In this document: piece after piece, positions 1 to 12,272 of the stretch
How the letters are laid out: each line of letters opens with the position of its first letter
Numbering within the stretch: the first letter of the stretch is position 1
DNA from: Lasiosphaeria ovina
Lineage: Eukaryota; Ascomycota; Sordariomycetes; Sordariales; Lasiosphaeriaceae
Direction of reading: 5' to 3'
Length of the DNA: 64,000 bases
NCBI GenBank assembly: GCA_033439765.1
Contig: JAULSN010000003.1
Coordinates: 3,472,001 to 3,536,000, forward strand
Notes under the pieces: generated by a model
What the model saw: only the letters and a program-made list of their open reading frames with translations
Databases searched by the model: none
Told to the model about the DNA's origin: nothing
Position numbers and translations under genes: made by a program

Positions 1-1276
1 ACCCCGGCGCTGGATGTAGCGCGCGTATCCCATGGTCTCGCGCTTCCACTCGGCGCGGCCAATGCGGCCGGCCACGTAGTCGGCGTAGAGCATGGCGTCG
101 AGGGCGGCCTGGGCCGTCGACGCGACCGTGTGTGGGCGGAAGCCCGCGATGGCGTCGCCGATCAGCACGACCTTGCCGCCCGCAAACTCGTGCTCGGGGC
201 TCAGCACGTCGGTGACCGCCTGCACGAACGGCCGCGCCGCCTTGCACACGACCTCGGCGAAGGGCGGCGGGAGCACGGCGCGCGCGATGTCGCGCTGCCG
301 CTGCCACGCTGCCGGGTCCGTCATGCCCGGCGGCATGGTGATGGTGCGGCGGCGGCCGAGGCGGTCGGTGAGGATGGCGTCCAGCTCGGGAGACCCCGCG
401 GGGAAGTTGGTGTAGTAGACGAAGTTAATGAGGCGGTGGCCAGGCTCGACGGTGCCGTTGACGCCCGGGATCAGGTACGCGAGGATCTGCACGCCGGGCC
501 CGTGGTAGAAGGTGAAGCGTTCGGAGAAGACGGCACGCGTCGCGGCGGTGGCTTCGCCCTCGGGCACGGTGCCGCGCAGCGCGCAGTAGCCGGCGTAGGT
601 GCGCTGCACGTCTGGGGCGAAGAGGGAGCGCACGGTTGAGCTCGGGCCGTCGGCGCCGATGACACGGTCCGCGGTCAGGGAGCCGGTCGTGGACGGGTCG
701 CTGGTCTGCTGCCATGAGACGCGCAGCCCGCTGCCGTCGGTGAGTTCTTCTATGGCGGTCACGGTGCGGTCGTGGTAGTGGGCGGCCTTGCCGTGGGCTG
801 GGTCTGGCGGTGGGACGTCGCAGTAGGCGCTGGCGGTGCCGTCGTAGTTTGCGCGCATGATGTAGTAGGTTAAGTCCCAGGAGCTCATGTCCTGTTCCGA
901 CTCTATCTGGTGGACAATGTTGCCCTCCCGGTCCAGGTACTGCCTCCTTATTGAGCGGACTGCGATAGGCTGTTTGCAGCGGTTGTACCTTTCGAAGAAC
1001 TCGAGCGAGTCCCCCCCCGCCACTATACCAGCTCCCTGGTCGTGCAGCAAGGGCGTCGGGTTTCTCTCCAAGATTGTGGTGTCGTAGCCCAATGCTTTCA
1101 GTGCAATTCCGGCGGCCAATCCGCCCAGAGACCCTCCGACCTGGTAATTGGTTTCGTGTTAGCAGCTGGCTTGCTTTTGTTTATTCCCTCTTTATCTATG
1201 GCCGGTGTTTGGGGGTTGAACCTACTATCACCCATTGCATCTTCTTAGGCGTCTGCCCTTCGTTGTTTGTCTCCAT
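1..1276 (-). CDS. FAD-dependent aromatic monooxygenase, 3' end beyond the window
   Basis: Flavoprotein hydroxylase of the PHBH/salicylate-hydroxylase class; the sequence is closest in style to 2,6-dihydroxypyridine 3-monooxygenase-like proteins. Such enzymes use NAD(P)H and O2 to hydroxylate an aromatic ring. Exon 1 (1276..1226) gives a 17-residue start ending WVI. The intron (1225..1141, donor GTAGGT, branch GCTAACAC, acceptor CCAG) joins it to exon 2, which opens VGGSLGGLAAG and so completes the Rossmann FAD-binding motif across the splice. Further on are IGADGPSSTVR (the GADG/DG motif) and VVLIGDAIAGFRPH (the GD motif that contacts the FAD ribityl chain). Exon 2 is open without a break to base 1, so the C-terminus lies outside. 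The substrate cannot be told from sequence. No neighbouring aromatic-catabolism gene is visible. Confidence 0.88.
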
Positions 1277-1744
1277 GGCGGCTGTACTAATTTGTGTTGA
1301 CGATATCGACTTTACGTCATGCTGCTGCGTGAAACACTCAAAATCTCGGTACGAGGTTGAGAACGGACAAAGGGGGGTGGGGGAGCGACTTATATCCGCC
1401 AAAGCCGCTGACCTTCGGCAGTTGCAATGGGCCTTGTGTAAGGTAGCATGCTGGTCGATAGAGTGGCGGGCCATTCACGCACTTACATGTAGCTAACCCC
1501 TCACACGGGCTGCTCCGAGTCCCGATGCCATGTCTAGTACCGTAGGTAGGTATTTAGATGATGAAATGTTTGAAGCAATCGACTCTATTCTCTGCTATAC
1601 TCCCACCGGAGAATGAGAAACACACGCCAAAGCCACGAGGTGAGGAAAAAGTCTATAGCTTAACAGTCCCTAAAACCGGGGTAAATCGACAAAGAACTGA
1701 ACTTGGGCTCCATGCCAAACAACAATGCTGCCCGGCCCGTGAAA

Positions 1745-3091
<1,347 letters not shown>

Positions 3092-4941
3092 GGTACCGGA
3101 ATGATCTAGGGTTCGTCGAGAATTGTTTAAAATCAGGGGGGCAGGGAAGAACGACAAGCTGAGGCAACTGCTGGTGAAGAGTCGTTTGAGACACTTGACA
3201 TCACAACAGACCCTTGGCGATCTTTATAGTCACGATCGCAGTCGATCTCGCACCATCCTGTGAGCCATGCTCGCCAGGAAACGCGAGCGTGACCACTTTG
3301 TCACAACCCATTCCTTTTCCTGTGGTCAGATTGAGACGCCGGTGCTCTGTGGCTATTACGACGAGGGCTCTGCCAGGCGGGAAGGGCGGCGGAAGGCACC
3401 AGGAGGCCCGCTCCGATGCCAGTCCGGCGCAGCGCAGGGCACCTAGCCCACCCTCTGTCCAGGACACGGCGACATGGAGCTTCCTGATCGAGACATGCCG
3501 CAGCGTAAGCCTCATGTCGAGCCATCCAACGCAGGACAGCATGCATGGCAGTGCGCAGCACACGACGATAAGACAGACGACAAAGGGGAAGGAGAGGAAC
3601 ACCACATCCTTCAACACTGTTGCCTGCGACGACCCTGACGAGAAGGGACTGGTGACCAGCGCCAACGATGGGTACTGGGCACAGGATCTTGGCGATACCA
3701 CCTCCCTGGTCACGACGGCCACGACGGGCATTTTAAAAGGGGGTCAGAGCCCAAACCAGAGCAGCAGACGACTGGACCGCAATTAAAATCCCACGCCCGC
3801 GCCAGGAAACCAAGCGGCGTGGCCTCCCTGGAGGTAGTCAAAGGTCGGCATATCAGCGGTGTTAATATGCAGAGCGACCGGGGTGTGGCAGCGGTTGGCT
3901 CTGGGCGTCGGAAAAGCTTGATGTCGCGAGATAAAATCAAACAATGTCGAGATGAGATGGCAGCACACTCCACCAGGAGGAAGCAGGAAAATAGCGTGCT
4001 GGGTGGGAGGGCAGTCAAGGCCGCTGTGGTGCTGGCAGGGTCAAAGACAGAATGCTGGGGTGGCCTCTTAATATACAAAGATATCAGGAATAGATGAGGG
4101 GACGACTCGCTGGCACGCCCCCCACCGCAGCCAGCAAATGACTTCGCCAATCTCCTTGCATCTCGCCTGTCACGGCGTGGCATAATAAGCGAGCCAAATA
4201 AGCTCAAACAGGGTTAAGGGGCTCACGTTGGGCTGTTGCACAGATGAGGTCACCTTCCCCAATCTCGACAATGGGTAGGCATGAAGGATTGGAGAAGGAG
4301 GGCTTTTTTTGGGGAACGGCGGCCCACGCGTGGCCGCTTTTTGATGAGCCATCAACCGCATAGGCCGTGGAATTAACCCGCAAAACTGGTTCAAGGCCAT
4401 GTTCGTCTCATTCTTTACCTCACGGATCGAGTCGGGCTCAAGGCTGTAAGGCTGGCTTGGGAGATCGTCTGCCTCACTCAGTCGATATACAAGATGACTG
4501 ATTCGCCGGCCACAGCGTCCGGTCCAGAAATTGCTCTGAATCTTGCTAGAAATTTGGGTAGGATCGCCCGCAGATACGGCAAGGACCGAGAGCGGGCGGT
4601 CTGCGCCATCATGAAGCACGCCCGGGGCTTTTCGTGAAGGCAATTAATATCAAGTCCAAGCAATGCGACCGTCACCGGATCTCGCGGAGACAAGAATAGA
4701 AATAGTGCGAACTCCCCGACCAGATGCCATGATAAGCAGAGGGCGCCATTGACTCCTGCATTTATCGAGTTACCAACCCGATCAGGTATGTAGGGAGCTT
4801 TGGAGGTTCGTGAAGAATCGACATTGAAGCATCTTGTTCTCCTGTGGCTTCCTAAATTGTTTCGATACTACTGTCCTGTATCATTGTACCATAATTGCTA
4901 CCGTACCCTCTCTGCCAGACAGAGACTGGAAGCCGGGGCAG
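3092..4941. other. Non-coding interval
   Basis: About 1.85 kb between the protease start and the 3' end of the G-patch gene. Open frames occur on both strands, but they overlap each other, show no domain, no signal peptide with a following mature region, and no splice-linked continuation. It presumably holds the protease promoter and 5' leader. No repeat or RNA gene seen. Confidence 0.5.
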
Positions 4942-7845
4942 TCATGATGCCATTTCCACCAACACTCCCAGGTCGCTTTCCCGGTCGCGGCGAATCTCGA
5001 CTGGAACACCCGTTTTCGTCTCAACTAAGAGAACGTCACCCTTGAAGTAAACCAAGACACCGCCTTTGCCATCTCCGCGCGCAGTAATTCTGTATAGCGG
5101 GCCTTCAGCGCGAACCTTTTTGCGCTCAGGAATGAATTGAAGATCGCTCTCCTGGCAAAAGTCTTCAATCATCTGCCTGAATGAAACCTCCTCTGCTTGC
5201 TTAGCAGGCGGTTGTCGAGCATCGTGACGTGTTCGCTCCTTGTGGTGGTGTCTTTCGCGGCGAGAGGGTGATCTTGATGTTTGAAGGGCCGGTCCCTTCT
5301 CCGGTGCCTTGAGCTCCGACTTTGCTAGGTCGCCAAGATCTAGAGCTCGCTCAATCAGGGCGGTGCCTTTCTCGAACTCGGCGGCAATGGACGGGAGGGC
5401 TTTGATCTCGTCGGGAAAGACATCTTCTTTCCACCACTGAAACCATTGCCCGATTTCCTCGTAGTTTGCGTCGTCAAGCAGGAGCCAGTGGTATAACGCT
5501 TCGTGCCACATGGGGAATATCTGCGAGACCATAACCTCGCCAATCATTCGAGGCGAGATGATATCAAGCCACTTGAAGCTGCCCTCAAGCATACCAATGT
5601 AAGGCTCTTGGTCTTGAGGATCAACCCGGAAGTTGGCTTTCATATACTTGGCCATGCTGGGCAGGACATCGTTCATGACTAGCGGCGCCCACTGGTCGCT
5701 ACTCTGACGCCAGAGCGCCTTCCATTGCTTCAGACCAGGAATAACACCGCGGTCAAACTCCCAGACACTGATTAGCTGGCGAAACTTGCGTCTCACGTCG
5801 GCAACAAGACCAACCGAAGCCTTGGGGTCAAGCTGCGTCGAGGGGAGGAAGGGTAGCCAGGGGAAAATCCAGCCATGAGGAAGGTTGTGGGTATGCTTAT
5901 TCTTGGGTTGCCACTTCTGCACGGCTTCTTCTAGTTTGCGAACGACGTCCTGCTCCAGCAACTGTGTGCGAACAAAGGCAGGCATGAGCTTATCCCATGC
6001 CTGGAAGACTGCAATCAGCTGATCAGGCTCTCGTACGTTCCACTCCCGAACGGCACTCGCAGCAGCTGGGAGCCAGTTCCTGTACATCATGGTGTCAAAT
6101 GGAGTTGCCGTTATCTTGCGACGAGACTTCTTCACGGGCCGGTCAAGGCCAAGCAAGCCTCTGATAGATACCAGACCGTCGACAAAGCTCGGTTTAGGTT
6201 CTTCAAGAGGTTTCCAGAGCGGGAGATATTCCACGAAGGTGGGCTTGATAGCCGCAACGGCTAGTGAGGCCAGCTCTTCTTTGATCTCGGGTAGCATGTG
6301 GTCGGACAAGCTATCACTAGCGGCTTTCAGACCGGAAATGATACGTCCCAGTTGGTATTCAAGGTCGGCCTTCTTGTCGAGTTCTCCGCTCTCCATCGGC
6401 TGACAAATCTCTTCGCAAGCCGCCGTGACGGACCTGTTGCCGCGCAGACTCGTAGTGAGCTCCTCAAGTTCCTGTTGTTCTTGTTGAAGCTGCAAGTCGA
6501 GGTAGGCTTTGCGTTCTTGTAGGTTTTGCCACTCCTCCAGAATTGCCATGAAGTCGGTCTGGGCACGTCTGGTGAGCTTCCGAGATTCGGCCGCCTCGGC
6601 TGACTCTGCCGGCGCAGTTCCTCCAGTGGGCGTCATGAGCCCGGACGACGACGTGAGCATTCTCTTTCCCGGCCCAGTCATGTCCAGTATTGGCGTGAAG
6701 GCATCAGGGATCTTGAGGCCCGGGGCCGCCTTCTTCACCTCGTCCATGGTGATGTACTTTGGCTTCTGGCGTCGCGGGGTGCTCGCGCCACTGGCCGGGC
6801 CGCTGCTGACACCACCGGCCAAGGCCTTCTTTCTGCGAGCAGCCTTTCTCTTCTTTTCTTCCTCGTCAGAGTCTACCACCACCTCACCACGCAGACGGGC
6901 CTGTCGTTTCTCTTCCAGCCTCTCTTGGTCGGTTTTCTCCTTGACGGCGCCGAGGCCGATACCCTGCGGCCGTAGGTTGGCTTCAATGATGATGTTTCGG
7001 CCCTGGCCCTCCTTTCCAAGACCCTTCCCCTCAACATAGCCCATCTTGGCCATCATGCGGGCGCCAAAAGAACCGGTATTGATCTTGGTCTTCCCTCCCT
7101 TGCCCGGCTTGAAGGCGCTAGGCATTGGCGCTCGGGGTGTTGTCGGTTCGTCATCTCTGACCAAGAGGGTAGGTACCCGTGCCGACATTGGCGTGAAGCC
7201 TTTGCCCAAAGGGTTGCTGCTGTCAAATGTCGACTTGACGAACGGTTTTTGCGGAGGTTTCAGGTCCCGAGGGAGTGTTTGTTGCTTGTTCGCAGGTGCC
7301 CAGCCCAAGCCCTGTGTCGTGGCGGCGGCAGTGGCAGCAGCAGCTGCTGCGGCTCCAGCGGTGGCGGACCCAAACCCCAAACCAACACCGCCGACCTCCT
7401 CATCTTCTTCGTCGTCGTAGTCCTCATCTGTGGCAGCGGCTTTCATTTGCGGCCGCTCGTCATCATTGTCGTCTTCTTCGTCGTCTTCGTCTTGCTCGCC
7501 CATGCCTTCATCCTCGTCTTCGTCTGAGGCTCGCGCTTTGTTGTTGGCAGACGATATGAAGCTGACGCCCTTGTTCCGGAGATTCTTGCGCTTCCACCGA
7601 GTTCCGGGGCCTTCATCCTCACTCTCTGAGCCAAAAATGCCTAGGGCGGCGCTCTCTTTCGCGTCGCGGCCGGTGCGGCGGCGCTTCCGGGGATTGTGGT
7701 CGGCGAACTCGCTGTCGTGTGGATTGCGCGACGGCATTAAGTACTCGTCTTCTTCGCCGCCATCCGACTCAGACGACGAATACCCCGCAGCGCTCGCCTT
7801 GTTGAGGCTCGCGGGATCGAAGCGCAGCTCGTCAAGGCGAGCCAT
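4942..7845 (-). CDS. ntr1: G-patch spliceosome-disassembly factor (Ntr1/Spp382, TFIP11/STIP family)
   Basis: Single-exon protein of 967 residues. In known homologues this nuclear protein recruits and activates the DEAH helicase Prp43 through its G-patch, to take apart intron-lariat and stalled spliceosomes. Domains in order: an acidic tuftelin-interacting N-terminus (about 1-150, with Ser/Asp/Glu runs and a basic RKRRR stretch), an Ala-rich linker, the G-patch (about 255-305, with GARMMAKMGYVEGKGLGKEG and a second glycine-rich half ending GIGLG), a charged coiled-coil-like segment (about 430-470), and the long GCFC-like helical domain containing the WKPLEEPKP and WQPKNKHTHNLP regions. It ends in the conserved C-terminal module (DFCQESDLQFIPERK). 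Length is typical of fungal and animal TFIP11. The open frame is unbroken and no intron is needed. Confidence 0.93.
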   Translation of the reverse strand: MARLDELRFDPASLNKASAAGYSSSESDGGEEDEYLMPSRNPHDSEFADHNPRKRRRTGRDAKESAALGIFGSESEDEGPGTRWKRKNLRNKGVSFISSANNKARASDEDEDEGMGEQDEDDEEDDNDDERPQMKAAATDEDYDDEEDEEVGGVGLGFGSATAGAAAAAAATAAATTQGLGWAPANKQQTLPRDLKPPQKPFVKSTFDSSNPLGKGFTPMSARVPTLLVRDDEPTTPRAPMPSAFKPGKGGKTKINTGSFGARMMAKMGYVEGKGLGKEGQGRNIIIEANLRPQGIGLGAVKEKTDQERLEEKRQARLRGEVVVDSDEEEKKRKAARRKKALAGGVSSGPASGASTPRRQKPKYITMDEVKKAAPGLKIPDAFTPILDMTGPGKRMLTSSSGLMTPTGGTAPAESAEAAESRKLTRRAQTDFMAILEEWQNLQERKAYLDLQLQQEQQELEELTTSLRGNRSVTAACEEICQPMESGELDKKADLEYQLGRIISGLKAASDSLSDHMLPEIKEELASLAVAAIKPTFVEYLPLWKPLEEPKPSFVDGLVSIRGLLGLDRPVKKSRRKITATPFDTMMYRNWLPAAASAVREWNVREPDQLIAVFQAWDKLMPAFVRTQLLEQDVVRKLEEAVQKWQPKNKHTHNLPHGWIFPWLPFLPSTQLDPKASVGLVADVRRKFRQLISVWEFDRGVIPGLKQWKALWRQSSDQWAPLVMNDVLPSMAKYMKANFRVDPQDQEPYIGMLEGSFKWLDIISPRMIGEVMVSQIFPMWHEALYHWLLLDDANYEEIGQWFQWWKEDVFPDEIKALPSIAAEFEKGTALIERALDLGDLAKSELKAPEKGPALQTSRSPSRRERHHHKERTRHDARQPPAKQAEEVSFRQMIEDFCQESDLQFIPERKKVRAEGPLYRITARGDGKGGVLVYFKGDVLLVETKTGVPVEIRRDRESDLGVLVEMAS

Positions 7846-8465
7846 AGTGTGTGGTAGTGGGGGGTTACGCCGAGTTAAGGATGGCTCTCGAATGTTACGA
7901 GGTGCTTACGGACCTTGAATCTTGGAGGGCCTGCCAGTTTGGCGTACGGCGGCGTCCAAAGTTTTGGCGCGACTATCTTATCTTATCGGGGCAGTCACTA
8001 CCAGGGGTGTATTGGGATAACGGATTATGCGAGTTATGGGGCAGTAGCTCAGAGGCAGCAGAGTGCCAGTCCTAGACAAATGGGGAGCAAGAAATTATCA
8101 AGACAAGAACCTCTGGTTTAATGTCATTTTAGCATGCCAGGTACATATAGTCTCATCAAATAAATGGTGTGAGAAAGAGTGAAAGGTGGATTTCTAACGA
8201 AGCCCGGGTATCTCGATATCCTCATATACAAACTTTTTTGTTCCTGCCGAGCTTCTAATTAGCTCACGCCCTGAATGGAGCGATTCTGTTCTTTCAGGCG
8301 GTGCCGACCTGACCTGACCTGCCCAAACCCCCACAACAGACCCTCAAAAAGCACTTTATTAGCGGCGTAAAAGGCCGGACCAAAGAAAACCGTTCACAAA
8401 ATAAAAACTAAAATACAAACAAACGCCCCTCCTTTTTTGATGTTTGCCCAGGGAATTAATCGCAA
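7846..8465. other. Intergenic, promoter of the G-patch gene and 3' region of the reductase
   Basis: About 620 bases. The part next to 7845 should be the promoter of the G-patch gene; the part next to 8466 is A+T richer, as expected for a 3' untranslated region. No gene or repeat seen. Confidence 0.5.
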
Positions 8466-9599
8466 TCAACACGCAATCGCCGTCACGCTCACAACGACGT
8501 CTTGCTTTGACGGAACCGCGTGCGAGTGCGAGTGTGAGTTCGGCGCGACCATGTGCACGCCTGATATCCTTTGCGCGCGTAACTCAAGGTAGTGGCTGAC
8601 GACACTCTTGACCTGCTCCTCGTAGGAGGCAAAGGTGAAGCCAAACGTCTCGTCGGTCAGGCTGGTGTCGATGGGCAGGTGCATGGTGGCGACGCTGCCG
8701 CCCTTGACGAGGGCCTTGGTCTTGAAGGCGTCGGCGAACTCGCGCTCGGCAATCTTGCGCGCGTCGTTCCACCGCGTCGGCTGGCTGAGGATGTAGCTCT
8801 GGTTGCCCAGCACGGCCGGATTCAGCGACGCCACGTGCGCTCGCGCCACATCGTCGGCGTGCACCGTCGCCCCCGCGTACGGCCCAAACTTCTTGCCCAG
8901 CAGCAGCGCCAGCACCGCCGAGTTGGTGCCCTGCATCGCCTGCGCGTGCGTCTTTGCCGCGTCGTTGCGCCCCAGCACGAACCCCGGGTGCAGGTACACC
9001 ACGTCGAACGCCGGCCGCTCCCGCTCCATCCACTCCTCCGCCGCCCGCAGCGACGCCACCTTGGACGCCGCGTACGCCGCGAACTCGGAGTGGTACGGTC
9101 CCTTAATAAACGGGATGCGGTCGTTCGGCGTCACGGGCCGCCGCCGATCTCGCTTCTTGGCCCCCTCCATCACCGCCACGGGCACCAGGGCGACAAAGGA
9201 GCTGGTGATGACGACGCGGCGGACTGTGCCGCCAAAGTTGGCAGCCTCGAGCATGCTCATTGTCCCGCGCACCGCCGGTTGGATGTAGTAGGCATCGTGC
9301 TGGTCTGGGGGGACGCCGCTTGTGGCCAGCGGCGATGCGATGTGGATGATGTGTGTGACGCCCTGCACGGCATTATCGTACGCCCCGGCGGCTGTGATGT
9401 CTGGAACGACGGTAAAGGTGAGTCGGGATCCGAGATTGAGTGCCTGTATTTGCGGCCGCGCCAATACTGCAGCAATCTTCGCTTCCGACCGCACTGCAGC
9501 GCGGACGCGGTGTCCCGCCCTCAGCAGGTGCAGCAGCGTGCATGAGCCAATATGGCCCGTCGCTCCAGTAATCAGAATAAGGCTATTTGGGGGAAGCAT
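8466..9599 (-). CDS. NAD(P)-dependent aldehyde reductase, extended SDR (dihydroflavonol-reductase-like)
   Basis: Cytosolic oxidoreductase of 377 residues in one exon. The N-terminus carries the nucleotide-binding motif TGATGHIG (11-18) after a hydrophobic strand, a basic patch after the second strand (RAAVRSEAK), and the active-site Tyr176-x3-Lys180 in YAASK with the upstream serines at 133-134. The sequence between, HIASPL, and the segment VVYLHPGFVLGRND after the active site are typical of the Gre2/dihydroflavonol-4-reductase branch of the extended short-chain dehydrogenases. Those enzymes reduce aldehydes or ketones with NADPH; the particular substrate is not deducible. The C-terminal tail after about residue 350 is low complexity (Ser-His repeats) and not conserved in the family. 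A long antisense frame overlaps it and is a GC-rich shadow. Confidence 0.88.
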   Translation of the reverse strand: MLPPNSLILITGATGHIGSCTLLHLLRAGHRVRAAVRSEAKIAAVLARPQIQALNLGSRLTFTVVPDITAAGAYDNAVQGVTHIIHIASPLATSGVPPDQHDAYYIQPAVRGTMSMLEAANFGGTVRRVVITSSFVALVPVAVMEGAKKRDRRRPVTPNDRIPFIKGPYHSEFAAYAASKVASLRAAEEWMERERPAFDVVYLHPGFVLGRNDAAKTHAQAMQGTNSAVLALLLGKKFGPYAGATVHADDVARAHVASLNPAVLGNQSYILSQPTRWNDARKIAEREFADAFKTKALVKGGSVATMHLPIDTSLTDETFGFTFASYEEQVKSVVSHYLELRAQRISGVHMVAPNSHSHSHAVPSKQDVVVSVTAIAC

Positions 9600-9779
9600 C
9601 TTGCCGGTGCCTTAGAACAACAGATACGATATGTTTGTGAAGCTGATAAGTCGAATACGAGTGTCGCCAGCGAGTGTTTTGTGCAAATCCGGCTGCTGTC
9701 CGAGGGTGGAAGTTCGCAGGTCTGACATATATACGGAGAAACCTCCGTGGCGGGCGCCCATGGTGTGCCGATCCTGTCT

Positions 9780-9839
9780 TCAAAAGGGGCAAACGGATGA
9801 TCAAAAGGGGCAAACGGATCCTCAAAAGGGGCAAACGGA
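9780..9839 (+). repeat. Three-copy 21-base tandem repeat
   Basis: The 18-base core TCAAAAGGGGCAAACGGA occurs at 9780, 9801 and 9822 with three-base spacers. The copies are identical. It lies about 180 bases upstream of the reductase start, within its presumed promoter. On the minus strand the repeat could encode PFAPFED-type heptads, but no supported gene contains it. Confidence 0.9.
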
Positions 9840-12272
9840 AAACCTTGTCTCGCGCCGCCTCGTGGCAGCGGCGCATCTCCCCGTGCCATCAGGCGACATG
9901 GAAACTCGCATCTGGGGAGCTGAGCTCAGGCTAGCGGGCGTCGGCGTCAAACCCCACAGCGCTGAGTTGTTTTTCTCTCGTGCTTTCTAGTGTAGGGATC
10001 TAGTTGACTCGCTTAGGCGAGTCTGGATGCGGGCGAGCTTGACGCCTCCGTGTAGTTGGAGCTGAGCTTTCTGTCCGCGACGTCCTAGCCCACTCTTGCA
10101 GTCGCTCATCCCAGTCTGCTGACAGGGGGCTCAGTCCTCTAGTTTCCCGCCGTCTGAAGCTAATTCTCCTCGTGTGGATAACGAGTTCAGCTGACAGGAT
10201 TGGCATTCCAGGCTCCGAGTACGCATGCGCTCGCATGCGAGTCCACGAATGTGTTTGTGTGTGTGTGAGATTGACCTTACCGGGCAGGTGCCGTTTTGGC
10301 CTTTTGGGGCTAGACATGACTGTGTGACCCAGTGTCTGGCGCTGTCGTTGGCTTCTGCATATTACCTGCAGGTCAGGATTTTGAAGGACCATTTTGGCCC
10401 CAACTCTTGGAAACCTCCCACGTCGGTCTCGCTCCCGCCGATATGCCGACGCGTAAGACATCTCCGCAATGGAACTGAACCTCTACGCGGGGTGCTTTAC
10501 ATCGGCTGCCCCTGACTCACAGCCTCCGGAGCATCGCGCCACTGAAGCTCGAGTTTCGGCCGGAAGCCACTCGCTGCGTTAAGACAAGGCCCTCCCAATG
10601 GGTCTCAAAATCAGGACAGGTTAAGGTAGTTAGCAGCTTTTATGTCCGTGTTTCGAAGATGCAGTGCAACCACCTACTCGCAGGTGGTATGGGGTCGAAA
10701 ACACGGCGCAGCAAGACAACACTCAAAGGGATGGTGCTCTGCCATGTGCAAAAGGACCCGCAGCAAACTTTTAGCAACGCCTCCAAATCTCCGTCTTACG
10801 TCTTACACACCACCCTCCAATACAGGCAACAAATTCAGATACTGCAGGCTAGACGCAGGGTGACGCCCCGTAGGTCTCCGTCGGGACCGGTCCCGTTAGA
10901 CCTTCATGCTTCTTGCAAGCAGCGGCCTGCATTCTGCATTCTCTTGGCAACCGCCGATCTAGGCTCTCCTCGCGACGCGGCGACAGTGCATCCAGCGGAT
11001 GCTCAAGAGTTGACGCAGGTGACGCCTCCCCTCCCTACTTCAGTTGCCACGGAGGTCAGCCGCGACGATGTCAATTAAACTGGGTCTGCGTCCAGTGGCC
11101 GGAGCAGTTAATGTGCTGTTGCCACTAGCGTCGAACCGTTTTCGTTTGTTGACATTCCCGCCATCCAGAAATCGGAGGGTGGCGTCATCATGTTTCTAGG
11201 AATGGAAGATGCCTGCCAAACTCGACACCCCAACAACATCACAGTAATGCCCGGTGCCAGTGGCGGGTGGTTTTTGCTGCTTGCGGAGATCAGCAAACGC
11301 TGATTGACGCAAAACATCCTCTCACGGTGGCAACGCCAAAGGACAGCAGTCTCGAAGGGAATCGAGATCGAGTGGCCTTGAACAGCTCCGCCAGCTACTG
11401 ATCGGTGGCTGGTCGACAGACGCCGAGAGCAGATAGCACTGATCGATAGGGCAACATACAGGCGAAAGGGTCCGCCGCTAAAATGCTGCTCGTGACACTG
11501 GGCGCGATCCGAGCCTTCCAACAAGACCGAGCTAGCAGCACAGCGATCGAGTGGCTGACATTCTGACCTGGGGCGGCCTTGCTTTGCAAGCCTTGTGGAG
11601 GTCAAAAGACGCCACAGTGATTCATATTTCCTCTGCCGAAAACGGCGACGCGTCAGGGCTGTATGTTCTAACAAGCCTGTTTTTCTCGCCGTTCGCGAGT
11701 TGATCTGACTTCTTTGGCCAAATTTGAAGTTATTTCGGTCGGACTTTCAGAGCCTTGCAGAATAAAGGCATAACGTTACCCAAGATCTCCGGTAGGATTT
11801 CCGAGACATCGCGAAATCTCGTTAATTAAGAAAGAAATCGAGAATAAACGAAGATGACACGTGGGACTCGACAAGTTCAAGTGATAGCAAACAGTTGGAT
11901 ATATGGCAGTCTGGTAACCAAATCAGTATCTATACGGTTAGAAATCAATTCCTTTCTGATCACAGCCCCCAAGAGTTCTGTGCAAACATTAAGAACCGTG
12001 CCAAGTCTAAGCCTAGGAAATCTAGGGGAGGCGAAGTGTAATTAGCAGACGGCTACAAGAGTTTCAACAACCCCCAATTCTGGTGCTAAAAAACTGCAAA
12101 CGGCCTGGAAGCAATCCGTAAACACGAGCTATGTGTTTTTTTCACTGTAATATGCCCGGGCTCCGTTTTATTCCCTTTTTATTTTATTTTTTTGGCTCTG
12201 ATATTAATTACATATCTCTGCGATTCAAGCCTACAAACAACAAGAAGAGAAATAACTCAAAACCACTAACTA
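9840..12272. other. Non-coding interval
   Basis: About 2.4 kb with no supported gene. The open frames here are short, overlap on both strands and carry no recognisable domain. From about 11700 to 12270 the base composition becomes A+T rich, as expected around the 3' end of the next minus-strand gene. Confidence 0.5.

Noticed and set aside
3201..3786. Overlapping frames of 176-190 codons on both strands upstream of the protease
   Set aside because: Both strands open over the same bases, no domain or splice support; treated as non-coding.
8036..8085. GGGGCAGTAGCTCAGAGGCA, similar to a tRNA 5' end
   Set aside because: No anticodon arm, T-arm or matching 3' acceptor follows.
8592..9545. Plus-strand frame of 317 codons opposite the reductase
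   Set aside because: Arg/His-rich shadow of the SDR gene with no domain; the opposite frame has the TGATGHIG and YAASK motifs.
10000..11674. Several 150-190 codon frames between the reductase and the hypothetical gene
   Set aside because: Low-complexity Arg/Ser/Thr content, no start context or domain, no exon partners.
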